NCBI RefSeq assembly: GCF_000384395.1
Contig: NZ_ARWE01000001.1
Location: 1,054,001 to 1,118,000, forward strand
Source of the DNA: Geopsychrobacter electrodiphilus DSM 16401
Lineage (GTDB): Bacteria; Desulfobacterota; Desulfuromonadia; Desulfuromonadales; Geopsychrobacteraceae
DNA: 64,000 bases
Direction: 5' to 3'
In this document: positions 16,997 through 24,604 of the stretch, one piece after another
Layout of the letters: every line of letters starts with the position of its first letter
Position numbering within the stretch: the first letter of the stretch is position 1
Notes under the pieces: generated by a model
What the model was told of the DNA's origin: nothing
The model's database searches: none
What the model saw: only the letters and a program-made list of their open reading frames with translations
Translations under genes and position numbers: made by a program

Positions 16997-17704
16997 ATGC
17001 TTAGATTGCAGAATATCCAGACCTATTACGGTAACATCCAGGCACTCAAGGACGTGACTATCGACGTCGCTGAAGGTGAGATTGTCACTCTTATTGGTGC
17101 TAATGGCGCCGGTAAAACCACGACGTTGATGTCGATCTGCGGGATCACCCCGCCGCGTAAAGGAGAGATTGCGTTTAAGGGCAGTTGTATCCAGCACCTT
17201 AAGCCCGAGGAGATCGTCAAGCTCGGGATCTGTCAGGTCCCGGAGGGGCGACGGATCTTCCCTGACATGACGGTGGTTGAGAACCTTGAAATGGGTGCCT
17301 TCTTGCGCAATGACAAGGCTGCCATCAAGACCGACCTGCAGATGGTGTTTGATCTCTTTCCGATTCTCGAAAATCGGCGGGCTCAGCTTGGTGGAACCCT
17401 GTCGGGAGGAGAGCAGCAGATGCTGGCTATCTCGCGTGCGTTGATGGCACGGCCGCGGTTGCTGCTGCTGGATGAGCCTTCCCTCGGCCTGGCGCCGCTG
17501 ATCATTCACCAGATCTTCGAGATCATCAAGAAGATCAATGAGGAGAATGGCACCACCATCTTCCTGGTCGAGCAAAATGCCAATCAGGCCCTCAAACTCG
17601 CACATCGTGGTTACGTTATGGAGAACGGTCGCATTACTCTGGTCGATAAGGCCGCGGCTCTGCTAGAAAATGATGCGGTCAGGAAGGCCTATCTCGGCCT
17701 GTAA
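16997..17704 (+). CDS. livF: Branched-chain amino acid ABC transporter ATPase LivF
   Basis: This 235-residue ABC ATPase is the partner of LivG. Walker A is GANGAGKTTTLMSI, the signature LSGGEQQMLAISRAL, Walker B LLLLDEPSLGLAP and the H-loop FLVEQNANQA. Two ATGs are possible: 16991 touches AGAGAG directly, whereas 16997 has that sequence at a normal spacing and gives the usual MLRLQNIQTYYGNIQAL start. It is the last gene of the liv operon and is followed by a terminator. Confidence 0.93.
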   Translation: MLRLQNIQTYYGNIQALKDVTIDVAEGEIVTLIGANGAGKTTTLMSICGITPPRKGEIAFKGSCIQHLKPEEIVKLGICQVPEGRRIFPDMTVVENLEMGAFLRNDKAAIKTDLQMVFDLFPILENRRAQLGGTLSGGEQQMLAISRALMARPRLLLLDEPSLGLAPLIIHQIFEIIKKINEENGTTIFLVEQNANQALKLAHRGYVMENGRITLVDKAAALLENDAVRKAYLGL

Positions 17705-17730
17705 CACCATAAAAATTGACAGAAAATAGA

Positions 17731-17767
17731 GCCGCCCTTTGCTGTACTGCAAGGGGCGGTTTTTTTA
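17731..17767 (+). terminator. Rho-independent terminator of the liv operon
   Basis: GCCGCCCTTTGC pairs with GCAAGGGGCGGT (one T-G pair) around a 6-base loop and is followed by seven T residues, 26 bases after the livF stop. Confidence 0.92.
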
Positions 17768-17857
17768 TGCCCGGGTATAGGTTCGGCTCCCGGGATTGGT
17801 TGCGGTACAATAGTGAAGGAGGGCCGACACATTGATCACTTAGCAATGAGAATTTAT

Positions 17858-19546
17858 ATGGAGCGTTTGAAAGGGATTTTGAATCGGATCGAAGGAGAGA
17901 GTTATAAGGCCTATAAACAGTTGGCCGGGCTCTATCATTATGAGGCCTTTGATCTCCGTGTCGAACATGTCCAGGGTGACCCCTTCGCTCAGGCCTCCCG
18001 GATCAGCATTCGGTTAACCCCGGATCAGCATGGCCTGCCGCCCGAGCTGTGGAATACTCGTATCCGCCAGACGGCCAGCGAGGATTTTTTGGCGCGCGCC
18101 GTTGCTTCAGCCTTAAAGCGAAGAGTCAAAGGGTCGCGTGGCACGGGACACAGCGGACAGATCAGTATCGCCACCAGCGGCCAGCAGGTGTTGCGGCGTA
18201 ATGCGGTGCTGATTGAAGACGGAGGGATTGAGGTGCGTCTGCTTTTTGCTCTGCCAGCCGATGGTCGTTCCATCCGGATTCCAGATGCTCGCGAGATGTT
18301 CTTTCAGGAATTACCCCAGGTGGTGGTCGAAGGCTTGAACTACTGCGGCCGTGATCTTACCCCGATGCTCAGGCAGGTTGAGCAGGTTGAGGATCAGCAG
18401 TTTCTGAGAAACTGGCTGGTGGGGGCTGGCGCTGTGGCCTTCGTGGCCGATGGCTCCCTGCTGCCTCGTGCTACGGGAGTCGACGACCGTCCTCTGGCTG
18501 AAGGAATTCGTTTCTGTTCGCCTGAAAGTCTGCGCTGCCAGGTAACTCTCCCACATCGGGGTTTGATCAGCGGGATGTGTCTTCCGCAGGGAGTGAGCCT
18601 GATTGTCGGCGGTGGATTTCACGGCAAGTCAACGCTGCTGCAGGCTCTGGAGCGCGGGGTTTATAATCATCTCCCGGGAGATGGGCGTGAACTCGTGGTG
18701 ACGACCCCGACGGCGGTCAAGATCCGCGCCGAGGATCATCGTGCGATCCATCAGGTCGACATCACCCCCTTTATTAACCATCTCCCCGGCGCACGCCCGA
18801 CCGACTGCTTTTCAACCGGTAATGCCAGCGGCAGCACCTCACAAGCCGCGAATATTATCGAAGCGCTGGAATGCGAAGCCGCCTGTCTACTGATCGACGA
18901 AGATAGCTCTGCGACCAACTTCATGATCCGGGATCAACGTATGCAGCAGCTGGTCAGTGACGCGCAGGAGCCGATCACACCACTGTTGCAGCGGGTCCGT
19001 GAGCTGTATGAGGAGGCAGGGGTCTCGAGCATTATCGTAATGGGGGGCTCTGGCGATTATTTGTCGGTTGCTGACCGGGTGCTTCAGCTGGATAATTATC
19101 AGGTGCTTGATGTGAGCAGTCGGGCGGCAGACCTGGCCGGCGAAGGTCCGTTACCAATCGCCTCATCCCCGGCGTTACGGCAGCGGCGTCCCCGCTGGCT
19201 GCCTGTAGAATGGTTTGATGCGCGGCGCGCGGATGGGAAACCTCAGATTGTGACGCGAGCTGACGGGCTGCTCGATTATGGGCGTCAGCATATCGATTTG
19301 AGCAGGGTTGAACAGCTGGTGGATGAGGACCAGCTAGAAACTATCGGACGCCTGCTTGAGTATTATGGGCGTCATTATCCGCTTCACCCTGGTGGCATGC
19401 TCGCCGGTTTGCGCCAGTCTCTGCGTGATGCTGAAGAGCAGGGGCTCGATATTCTTTCACCATGGAAGGTCGGGCATCTGGCGCTGCCACGACTTTATGA
19501 ACTGGTCGCGGCCGCCAACCGCATGCGGCCCGGAGTCAGTCTTTAG
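17858..19546 (+). CDS. Predicted ATPase of the ABC class (COG3044 / ABC_ATPase family)
   Basis: This is a soluble protein of 562 residues. An N-terminal region with YEAFDLRVEHVQGDPFA precedes a P-loop VGGGFHGKSTLLQALERGV. A segment with FSTGNASGSTSQAA occupies the signature-motif place, and CLLIDEDSSATNFMIRD is Walker B. IVMGGSGDYLSVADRVLQ follows, and then a helical C-terminal domain. The family is widespread but its function is not established. The start is uncertain: 17858 fits the conserved MERLKGIL start, an ATG at 17846 and a GTG at 17813 are in frame, and a good AAGGAGG (about 17815-17821) lies too far upstream for either ATG. It stands alone between two terminator or convergent regions. 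Confidence 0.85.
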   Translation: MERLKGILNRIEGESYKAYKQLAGLYHYEAFDLRVEHVQGDPFAQASRISIRLTPDQHGLPPELWNTRIRQTASEDFLARAVASALKRRVKGSRGTGHSGQISIATSGQQVLRRNAVLIEDGGIEVRLLFALPADGRSIRIPDAREMFFQELPQVVVEGLNYCGRDLTPMLRQVEQVEDQQFLRNWLVGAGAVAFVADGSLLPRATGVDDRPLAEGIRFCSPESLRCQVTLPHRGLISGMCLPQGVSLIVGGGFHGKSTLLQALERGVYNHLPGDGRELVVTTPTAVKIRAEDHRAIHQVDITPFINHLPGARPTDCFSTGNASGSTSQAANIIEALECEAACLLIDEDSSATNFMIRDQRMQQLVSDAQEPITPLLQRVRELYEEAGVSSIIVMGGSGDYLSVADRVLQLDNYQVLDVSSRAADLAGEGPLPIASSPALRQRRPRWLPVEWFDARRADGKPQIVTRADGLLDYGRQHIDLSRVEQLVDEDQLETIGRLLEYYGRHYPLHPGGMLAGLRQSLRDAEEQGLDILSPWKVGHLALPRLYELVAAANRMRPGVSL

Positions 19547-19560
19547 CCCTTCCTTGTTAT

Positions 19561-20721
19561 TCAGCGCTTGATGAGCTGGGCCAGTTTCAACAATGACCCC
19601 TGCCGGGTCGAGAGTGCACCCTGCGGGCAAAGTTCCTGACAACAGAAGCAGCGGATACAGGTTTTATAATTGATTCTCAGCAGCTGTTCCTTAATGGCCA
19701 TCGCTTCTGGTGGGCAATGCGAAACGCAAATACCACAGCGCGTGCAGAGTTGATGGTTCGGGGCCGGGCGTGCGGTCAGGGCCTGCTTGAGCAGGCGCTG
19801 CATAAAGGCTGGCATGCGGCCGTTGATATCGGTATTTTTTGCGGCCTTGAATCCGGTGATACGGAGCTCGGTCAGGCTACCGCCGACAATCTCAACGTCT
19901 TTCAGCGCCGCGCCCCGGCGTCCGGTTTCGAGGGCCAGTTTCTGTGTCCAGACCTGGCCCGGCTGGAGGCCGACCAGTTCCACCGCCACCGCATCGACCG
20001 CGAGGGGGGTGTCGCCGGCCAACAAGACACCGATCTGTACCGGGTCTCCGCTGCCGGGGCCATCGCCCTCCATGCCGACCACGGCATCGACAATTGTCAA
20101 GGCCGGTTTCAGTTGTTCACAGAGTTCCAGCAGCATCAGCGCAAAGAGCGTCTTGTCACTGCCGGCCTGCAAGTGCAGGCGCGGTTTACGCAACCCGATC
20201 ATCGCCCCGAACATGTTTTTGACGGCGCAGGTCAGTCCCATCATCTGGTGGGTTTTAAGCTTCGGCAGGTTGATCACCACATCAGCTTCAAGGAGCTCGC
20301 CTGCGACCTCAAGTTTTTGAAAGGCGCGCCCCTGAGGATGGATTTTAACCGAAGTCTCAAAAGGGCTGAAATGAAGACCGAGTTCTTTAACGATGGCCAT
20401 GATGCCACACTTGCGGGCGACACTGGCTGCGCTGCCAATGCCGGGTGAATCGCCGACCGAGACGATGCCACCGGCTTTTCGGGCCAGTATCGCGACGGCG
20501 CGGACAATTTCCGGATGGGTGGTGACGGCCTTTTGTGCCGGTTTACCTGCCAGCAGGTTGGGTTTGAGCAGTACCTTCTGACCCGGGCTGACGAACCTGC
20601 TCATCCCCCCGAGAGGTTCCAACAGCTGTTCAACCGCCGCGAGGGTTTGATCCGGAGCGTAATCTGCGAGCGACTGTAGACTGACGTGACAGTGATCTTT
20701 GAGGTCAGATACTTTTTTCAT
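19561..20721 (-). CDS. DUF362 domain protein with C-terminal 4Fe-4S ferredoxin domain
   Basis: This 386-residue protein has an N-terminal DUF362 domain (about 20-300): VLLKPNLLAGKPAQKAVTTHPE, GDSPGIGSA, LPKLKTHQMMGLTCAVKNMFG and VDAVVGMEGDGPGSG. A bacterial 2x[4Fe-4S] ferredoxin domain follows (about 320-370), with CTRCGICVSHCP and CIRCFCCQELCP. Family members are thought to be iron-sulfur proteins of anaerobes with unknown substrate. The start at 20721 (MKKVSDLKDH) is preferred over an upstream ATG at 20874 that would add 51 residues with no family resemblance. It overlaps the upstream hydrolase gene by 17 bases, so coupling is likely. It converges with the COG3044 gene. Confidence 0.88.
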   Translation of the reverse strand: MKKVSDLKDHCHVSLQSLADYAPDQTLAAVEQLLEPLGGMSRFVSPGQKVLLKPNLLAGKPAQKAVTTHPEIVRAVAILARKAGGIVSVGDSPGIGSAASVARKCGIMAIVKELGLHFSPFETSVKIHPQGRAFQKLEVAGELLEADVVINLPKLKTHQMMGLTCAVKNMFGAMIGLRKPRLHLQAGSDKTLFALMLLELCEQLKPALTIVDAVVGMEGDGPGSGDPVQIGVLLAGDTPLAVDAVAVELVGLQPGQVWTQKLALETGRRGAALKDVEIVGGSLTELRITGFKAAKNTDINGRMPAFMQRLLKQALTARPAPNHQLCTRCGICVSHCPPEAMAIKEQLLRINYKTCIRCFCCQELCPQGALSTRQGSLLKLAQLIKR

Positions 20722-21544
20722 TGGCGATTTCAAGAGCGGTCGCGACCGCATCGATGGCTTTGCGACGGTAAAGCAGGCCGGTGTGGCCAATGCGATCAAG
20801 GACGATATTGTCGAATCCTTCGAGATGGGCGGAGTGGGTCGGGACGACCATATTGTCCTTTTTGCTGTAGACATTGAACAGTCGCGTATTCGGGGGCATC
20901 GGGCTATCGGCGAGTCTTTTTAGAAAATCCGAGTTCGGCACCAGGGAATTGCTGAGGGGCGAGAGTGCGAACGGAGTCAATTTAGAGCCGGCGTGCGGGG
21001 TGCCCAGAAATACGCAGCGATCGACCTTGTTCTCACCGCCGCGCAGTTGCAGATAGTTGCGTGCGATGATCCCGCCCATGGAATGTCCAACCAGATGAAC
21101 CTTTTCAACGTCAAGGCTGAAGCGCAGTTCATCGACCCGTTTTGCGACCTGCTCGGTCAGTGACTCTTCATTATGGTAGGACGACAGATTGATCGTCACC
21201 AGATTGTTGAAGCCCCGGCGCCGCAGGGCCCATTTGAACCAGAACCAGCTCGCACGATTATTAAACAGTCCATGGAGAAGCAGGATCGGGGTCTCACCAA
21301 CGATTCCAGGTTGCTTTCTGGGAGCCCACAGGCCGAAAGGGAGGAGCAGGAGAGTCAGGATGTTAAAAAAGATTTCTTCGGCGATCAGCGAAACTGCGAG
21401 CCAAAGAGATCGTGGTTTAAAACGCTCTGCCATCAACTCCGGGTTGCTGTTGGCATACTCACACCAGCACATGCTATAACTGAGCACGACAATAAGGGTT
21501 TCCACCAGCAACAGCGTTTTTAGCAGGATCAGAATAATGGTCAT
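20705..21544 (-). CDS. Membrane-anchored alpha/beta hydrolase, lipase-like
   Basis: The protein has 279 residues, with hydrophobic N-terminal segments (about 3-25 and 48-72) likely to anchor it. The lipase core follows: LLLHGLFNNRASWFWF (oxyanion strand), GHSMGG with the nucleophile Ser, GTPHAGSKLTPFALS, then SKKDNMVVP with the probable acid Asp and GHTGLL with the His. This matches triacylglycerol lipase/PGAP1-type hydrolases acting on lipids or lipid-linked esters. The substrate is unknown. It is the first gene of a two-gene minus-strand unit with the DUF362 protein, which begins inside its last codons. Confidence 0.85.
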   Translation of the reverse strand: MTIILILLKTLLLVETLIVVLSYSMCWCEYANSNPELMAERFKPRSLWLAVSLIAEEIFFNILTLLLLPFGLWAPRKQPGIVGETPILLLHGLFNNRASWFWFKWALRRRGFNNLVTINLSSYHNEESLTEQVAKRVDELRFSLDVEKVHLVGHSMGGIIARNYLQLRGGENKVDRCVFLGTPHAGSKLTPFALSPLSNSLVPNSDFLKRLADSPMPPNTRLFNVYSKKDNMVVPTHSAHLEGFDNIVLDRIGHTGLLYRRKAIDAVATALEIANEKSI

Positions 21545-21664
21545 CAGGGTTCTCTATCTCTTCACAATGATGGACGATCTTTGGGCAGAACGAACTCTGG
21601 CCGAAGTATGCCACGCGGTTTAAGAGTGGTCAATTTTTGATACTGCGTCTTTGGAGGCGGCGAG

Positions 21665-22564
21665 ATGAAACCGATTCTTGCAGACTTTATCCGACACCTC
21701 GAGATTGAACGAAATCTCTCTCCCCGGACTCTCGACGCCTATCAGCGCGACCTCCTGCAGTTTTACCTATTCCTGAGCACTGAAGACCGATCGGATGATG
21801 AGCTTGAGATGCTCTCTCTGGTCGATTCCTTGATGATGCGGCGCTACCTGGCAGGTCTGCATCGGAAGAATCGTCGTACCAGTATTGCGCGCAAACTCTC
21901 CGCGTTGAGAACCTTTTTTCGCTATCTGGTCCGGCAGGGCCTGCTCGCAGCCTCACCTGCAGAAACCCTTGCAACCCCGCGTCACGAGAGTTACCTGCCC
22001 AAAGTGCTGTCGGTTGACGAAGTGACCCATTTTCTTGACCATCCTCACCCCGGGCAAACCCCGTTGGACCTGCGTGACAAGGCCATCTTTGAGTTTTTCT
22101 ATTCCTCAGGCGTGCGTGTCGGCGAGATAACCGCGCTGGATGTCGGATCGGTCGATTTAGCTCAACAGCTGGCGCGGGTGCTCGGCAAAGGGAACAAGGA
22201 GCGTCTCGTCCCGCTGGGGAAGATCTCCTGCACATCACTGCAACAATATCTGGCCACTCGTGGCAAGCCTGCCGCACATGAACCTCTTTTTCTCAACGCC
22301 CGGGGGGGGCGTCTGACCCCGCGGAGCGTGCAGCGCCATATGAAGAAATATCTGCTTCTGAGTGGCCTGCGGACCGACGCCAGTCCGCATTCCCTGCGGC
22401 ATTCGTTCGCTACCCATCTGCTCGACGGAGGCGCGGATTTGCGCTCTATTCAGGAGCTGCTCGGCCACGTCTCACTTTCGACCACCCAGAAGTACACCCA
22501 GGTCAGCCTCAGCCACCTTACCTCAATCTATGACGCCGCTCATCCGCGAAGCCGTAAAAAATAA
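21665..22564 (+). CDS. xerC: Tyrosine recombinase XerC
   Basis: This 299-residue site-specific recombinase is of the XerC/D size class. The N-terminal SAM-like core-binding domain (1-88) reads [23 protein letters not shown]. The catalytic domain has all active-site residues: R151 (SSGVRVGE), K175 (GKGNKER), H242-x-x-R245 (HSLRHSF), H268 (LLGHVSLS) and the nucleophile Y277 (TQKYTQV). XerC with XerD resolves chromosome dimers at dif. Nothing suggests a phage integrase: no att-like repeats or cargo are adjacent. It faces away from the lipase gene across a 120-base gap. Confidence 0.92.
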   Translation: MKPILADFIRHLEIERNLSPRTLDAYQRDLLQFYLFLSTEDRSDDELEMLSLVDSLMMRRYLAGLHRKNRRTSIARKLSALRTFFRYLVRQGLLAASPAETLATPRHESYLPKVLSVDEVTHFLDHPHPGQTPLDLRDKAIFEFFYSSGVRVGEITALDVGSVDLAQQLARVLGKGNKERLVPLGKISCTSLQQYLATRGKPAAHEPLFLNARGGRLTPRSVQRHMKKYLLLSGLRTDASPHSLRHSFATHLLDGGADLRSIQELLGHVSLSTTQKYTQVSLSHLTSIYDAAHPRSRKK

Positions 22565-22584
22565 CCAGAATGGTCATAATTGCC

Positions 22585-22612
22585 TTGACAGTCAGTCCTT
22601 CTTGGTTAAAAT
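22585..22612 (+). promoter_or_regulatory. Promoter of the peroxiredoxin gene
   Basis: A consensus TTGACA (22585-22590), 16 bases, then TAAAAT (22607-22612). The resulting leader to the ATG at 22671 is about 50 bases. Confidence 0.7.
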
Positions 22613-22670
22613 GATCACCGATATCAAAATCAATTACCTGTCATTTACGATTAAAAGAAGGAGAAAACTG

Positions 22671-23273
22671 ATGAGCGTTCTGGTTGGAAAGCAAGCCCCT
22701 GAATTTAAAGCAACGGCCGTTCTGGCCGATGGTACTTTGAATCCCGATTTCAGCTTGAGTGATTACAAGGGGAAGTATGTGGTCCTTTTCTTTTATCCCC
22801 TCGATTTTACCTTTGTCTGTCCGACCGAGCTGATCGCCTTCAGTCATCGTATAAAAGAATTTGCCAATCGCGGAGTCCAGGTGATTGGCTGCTCCATCGA
22901 TTCTCAGTTTACCCATACAGCATGGCGTAATACTCCGGTTGATCAGGGTGGCATAGGTCCGGTCGCCTATCCTCTGGTCGCTGACGTCAAGCATGAGATC
23001 TGCAAGGCCTATGATGTTGAATTTGAGGCTGCCGGGGTTGCTTTTCGTGGTTCGTTTCTGATTGATCAGAAAGGGACGGTCCGTCATCAGGTCGTCAACG
23101 ATTTGCCCCTTGGCCGGAATATCGATGAAATGCTGCGGATGGTTGATGCTTTGCAATTCACCGAAAAACATGGCGAAGTCTGCCCCGCCGGATGGAACAA
23201 GGGGGATAAGGGGATGACACCGAATGGCGCCGGAGTTGCTTCTTACCTGGCCGCCGAGGCGGATAAATTGTAA
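22671..23273 (+). CDS. Typical 2-Cys peroxiredoxin (AhpC/Prx1 type)
   Basis: This 200-residue thiol peroxidase reduces H2O2 and organic hydroperoxides. The peroxidatic Cys is C50 (DFTFVCPTE) and the resolving Cys is C171 (HGEVCPAGW). Active-site Thr and Arg are in place ([14 protein letters not shown]). It has the GGIG loop (93-96) associated with over-oxidation-sensitive Prx, but the C-terminal YF motif reads YL (192-193). AGAAGGAG precedes the ATG. It has its own promoter and a terminator follows, so it is monocistronic. No AhpF or reductase gene is adjacent. Confidence 0.95.
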   Translation: MSVLVGKQAPEFKATAVLADGTLNPDFSLSDYKGKYVVLFFYPLDFTFVCPTELIAFSHRIKEFANRGVQVIGCSIDSQFTHTAWRNTPVDQGGIGPVAYPLVADVKHEICKAYDVEFEAAGVAFRGSFLIDQKGTVRHQVVNDLPLGRNIDEMLRMVDALQFTEKHGEVCPAGWNKGDKGMTPNGAGVASYLAAEADKL

Positions 23274-23300
23274 GTTCTTTGCTGGATTTACCGATACCTG

Positions 23301-23344
23301 AAAAAATCGGGAGTGTCACTATTGAGGCGCTTCCGATTTTTTTT
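23301..23344 (+). terminator. Terminator after the peroxiredoxin gene
   Basis: AAAAAATCGG pairs with CCGATTTTTT around a loop of about 20 bases that can form inner pairs. A long T run follows. Confidence 0.85.
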
Positions 23345-23429
23345 GGCCGCGAGATTCACGAGCAGGGGCAGATCTTGAAAACGTCATTGGAAATATATGT
23401 TGACACCTGTACCAATATGACTGATTTTC

Positions 23430-23445
23430 ATAGGTATTAACCTAT
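23430..23445 (+). promoter_or_regulatory. Small dyad upstream of the acyltransferase gene
   Basis: ATAGGT-ATTA-ACCTAT is a perfect 6-bp dyad, 48 bases before the ATG at 23493. It sits between weak promoter-like hexamers (CTGATT and TATAGA). It may be an operator; nothing more can be said. Confidence 0.35.
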
Positions 23446-23492
23446 AGAAGCTCAGTAGATTTAGGTATTTTTTCGAATTACATGGAGACCAG

Positions 23493-24182
23493 ATGTCTGA
23501 GCAAAAGGGAAAATGTACAGAAAAAACGGGGAAGGCGATCAAGATCAGACGTTTAATCTCCAAGAAGATGGAAGAAGCCTGGACCACAATTCCCCATTTT
23601 CATGTGACGATGACGGTTGATATGACCGATGTGATTTTGCTGCGCGAGGCGCAGGGATTGACGATCAACGATTTTATTCTTTCGGCAGTTGCTCTAGCCT
23701 TAAAGGAGCACCCTTGGGTCAACAGTTACTGGGATGGCGAACAGGGAGTTGAACTTGAGACTATTGGCCTGGCGTTTGCGGTCGCGACCGATTGCGGACT
23801 CTACTATCCGGTCATTAAAAAGTGTGAAAATTTCGGTTTGCAACAGATCAGCAAGAAGGCACGTGGCCTCGCGGGTAAAGCGCACAAGGGGACGCTCGAT
23901 GAGACTGAATGTACAGCTGCCACCTTCACCGTGACGAACATGGGAATGCTCGGGGTTGAATCTTTTGCTACCCTGATTACCCCGCCACAGGTTGCTGTTT
24001 TGTCGATCGGGACAGTCAAGGGGGAGATTATCGTCGACGAACAGGGGGAACCGGCGGTTGCCCCGATCATGCGCATGACCCTGGGCGCTGATCACCGCGT
24101 GCTTGATGGTGCCGATGCCTCCGAGTTCTTGGCCACCGTCAAAAGCTATCTTGAGGCCCCGGCGGTCTTGATTGAGGAATAA
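23493..24182 (+). CDS. 2-oxoacid dehydrogenase E2 acyltransferase, catalytic domain only
   Basis: The protein has 229 residues and consists solely of the CoA-dependent acyltransferase (E2 catalytic) domain. It starts at KAIKIRRLISKKMEEAW, where a full E2 enters its catalytic domain. Near the end the active-site motif is intact: H201 and D205 in ADHRVLDGADASEF. TVTNMGMLGVESFATLITPP is also typical. The lipoyl and E1/E3-binding domains of pyruvate or branched-chain dehydrogenases are absent, and no E1, E3 or lipoyl-protein gene is nearby. The intact motif argues for a functional enzyme, perhaps moving acyl groups between CoA and a separate carrier. The substrate is unknown. A terminator follows. 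Confidence 0.85.
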   Translation: MSEQKGKCTEKTGKAIKIRRLISKKMEEAWTTIPHFHVTMTVDMTDVILLREAQGLTINDFILSAVALALKEHPWVNSYWDGEQGVELETIGLAFAVATDCGLYYPVIKKCENFGLQQISKKARGLAGKAHKGTLDETECTAATFTVTNMGMLGVESFATLITPPQVAVLSIGTVKGEIIVDEQGEPAVAPIMRMTLGADHRVLDGADASEFLATVKSYLEAPAVLIEE

Positions 24183-24202
24183 GTTTTCCCCGCTATAAAT
24201 GG

Positions 24203-24241
24203 AAAAATCCTGTGGGCAGTTTGCTGTTCACGGGATTTTTT
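24203..24241 (+). terminator. Terminator after the acyltransferase gene
   Basis: AAAAATCCTGTG pairs with CACGGGATTTTT (one T-G pair) and runs into Ts. Confidence 0.85.
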
Positions 24242-24257
24242 GTTAATGGCTGAGTGG

Positions 24258-24509
24258 CTAGCGCACACTGATCCCCCCATCCAGATATTTGATTACCGGG
24301 TAGATGAAAAACTCAATGATGCGACCTTGGCCAACTTTGATTTCTCTCGTTACCGTCATCCCCGTGATCAGGGGGATTGCGACGCCCTCAACCATCAGAA
24401 CCGCTTCCAGAGGTTCGACGTAGGCCTCCTCATAGACCCGCCCCAGATGCTTATCCTCGATACTATCATCCGCCACCCGTTGGAGTCTGTCGCGCAGCAA
24501 GCCGTACTT
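24258..24509 (-). pseudogene. Remnant of an HlyD-family type I secretion membrane fusion protein (C-terminus)
   Basis: Reading on the minus strand from 24509, the peptide KYGLLRDRLQRVADDSIED, then GRVYEEAYV, then ITGMTVTREIKVGQGRIIEF and FIYPVIKYLDGG matches the last 80 or so residues of HlyD/PrtE-type adaptors. In those proteins the chain ends with a GM-x-V/A-x-x-EI-x-x-G motif and a membrane-proximal tail. The frame is closed by a TAG directly upstream (24510-24512), and the first 300 or so residues of such a protein are absent. No ABC or TolC partner is nearby. This is a gene fossil, not a working gene. Confidence 0.65.
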
Positions 24510-24546
24510 CTAATGGCCCTTCTTCATGCATGTTTATCTACCCAGC

Positions 24547-24584
24547 ATATCCAAAGGGGAGGCAAGTGCCTCCCCTTTGGATAT
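24547..24584 (-). terminator. Long hairpin at the end of the TRAP operon
   Basis: A perfect 18-base inverted repeat (ATATCCAAAGGGGAGGCA and its complement) with only two bases between the arms lies 21 bases after the dctM stop. There is no clear T run on the minus strand, so it may act as a 3'-end stabiliser as well as a terminator. Confidence 0.7.
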
Positions 24585-24604
24585 TTAGCTTTGTTGGTCC
24601 AGTG

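Noticed and set aside
20722-20874. Longer N-terminus for the DUF362 protein from an ATG at 20874
   Set aside because: The extra 51 residues lie wholly within the hydrolase gene in another frame and have no resemblance to the family.
21665-22564. Tyrosine recombinase as sign of a prophage or integrative element
   Set aside because: Size and motifs are those of XerC, and no attachment repeats, phage genes or cargo are nearby.
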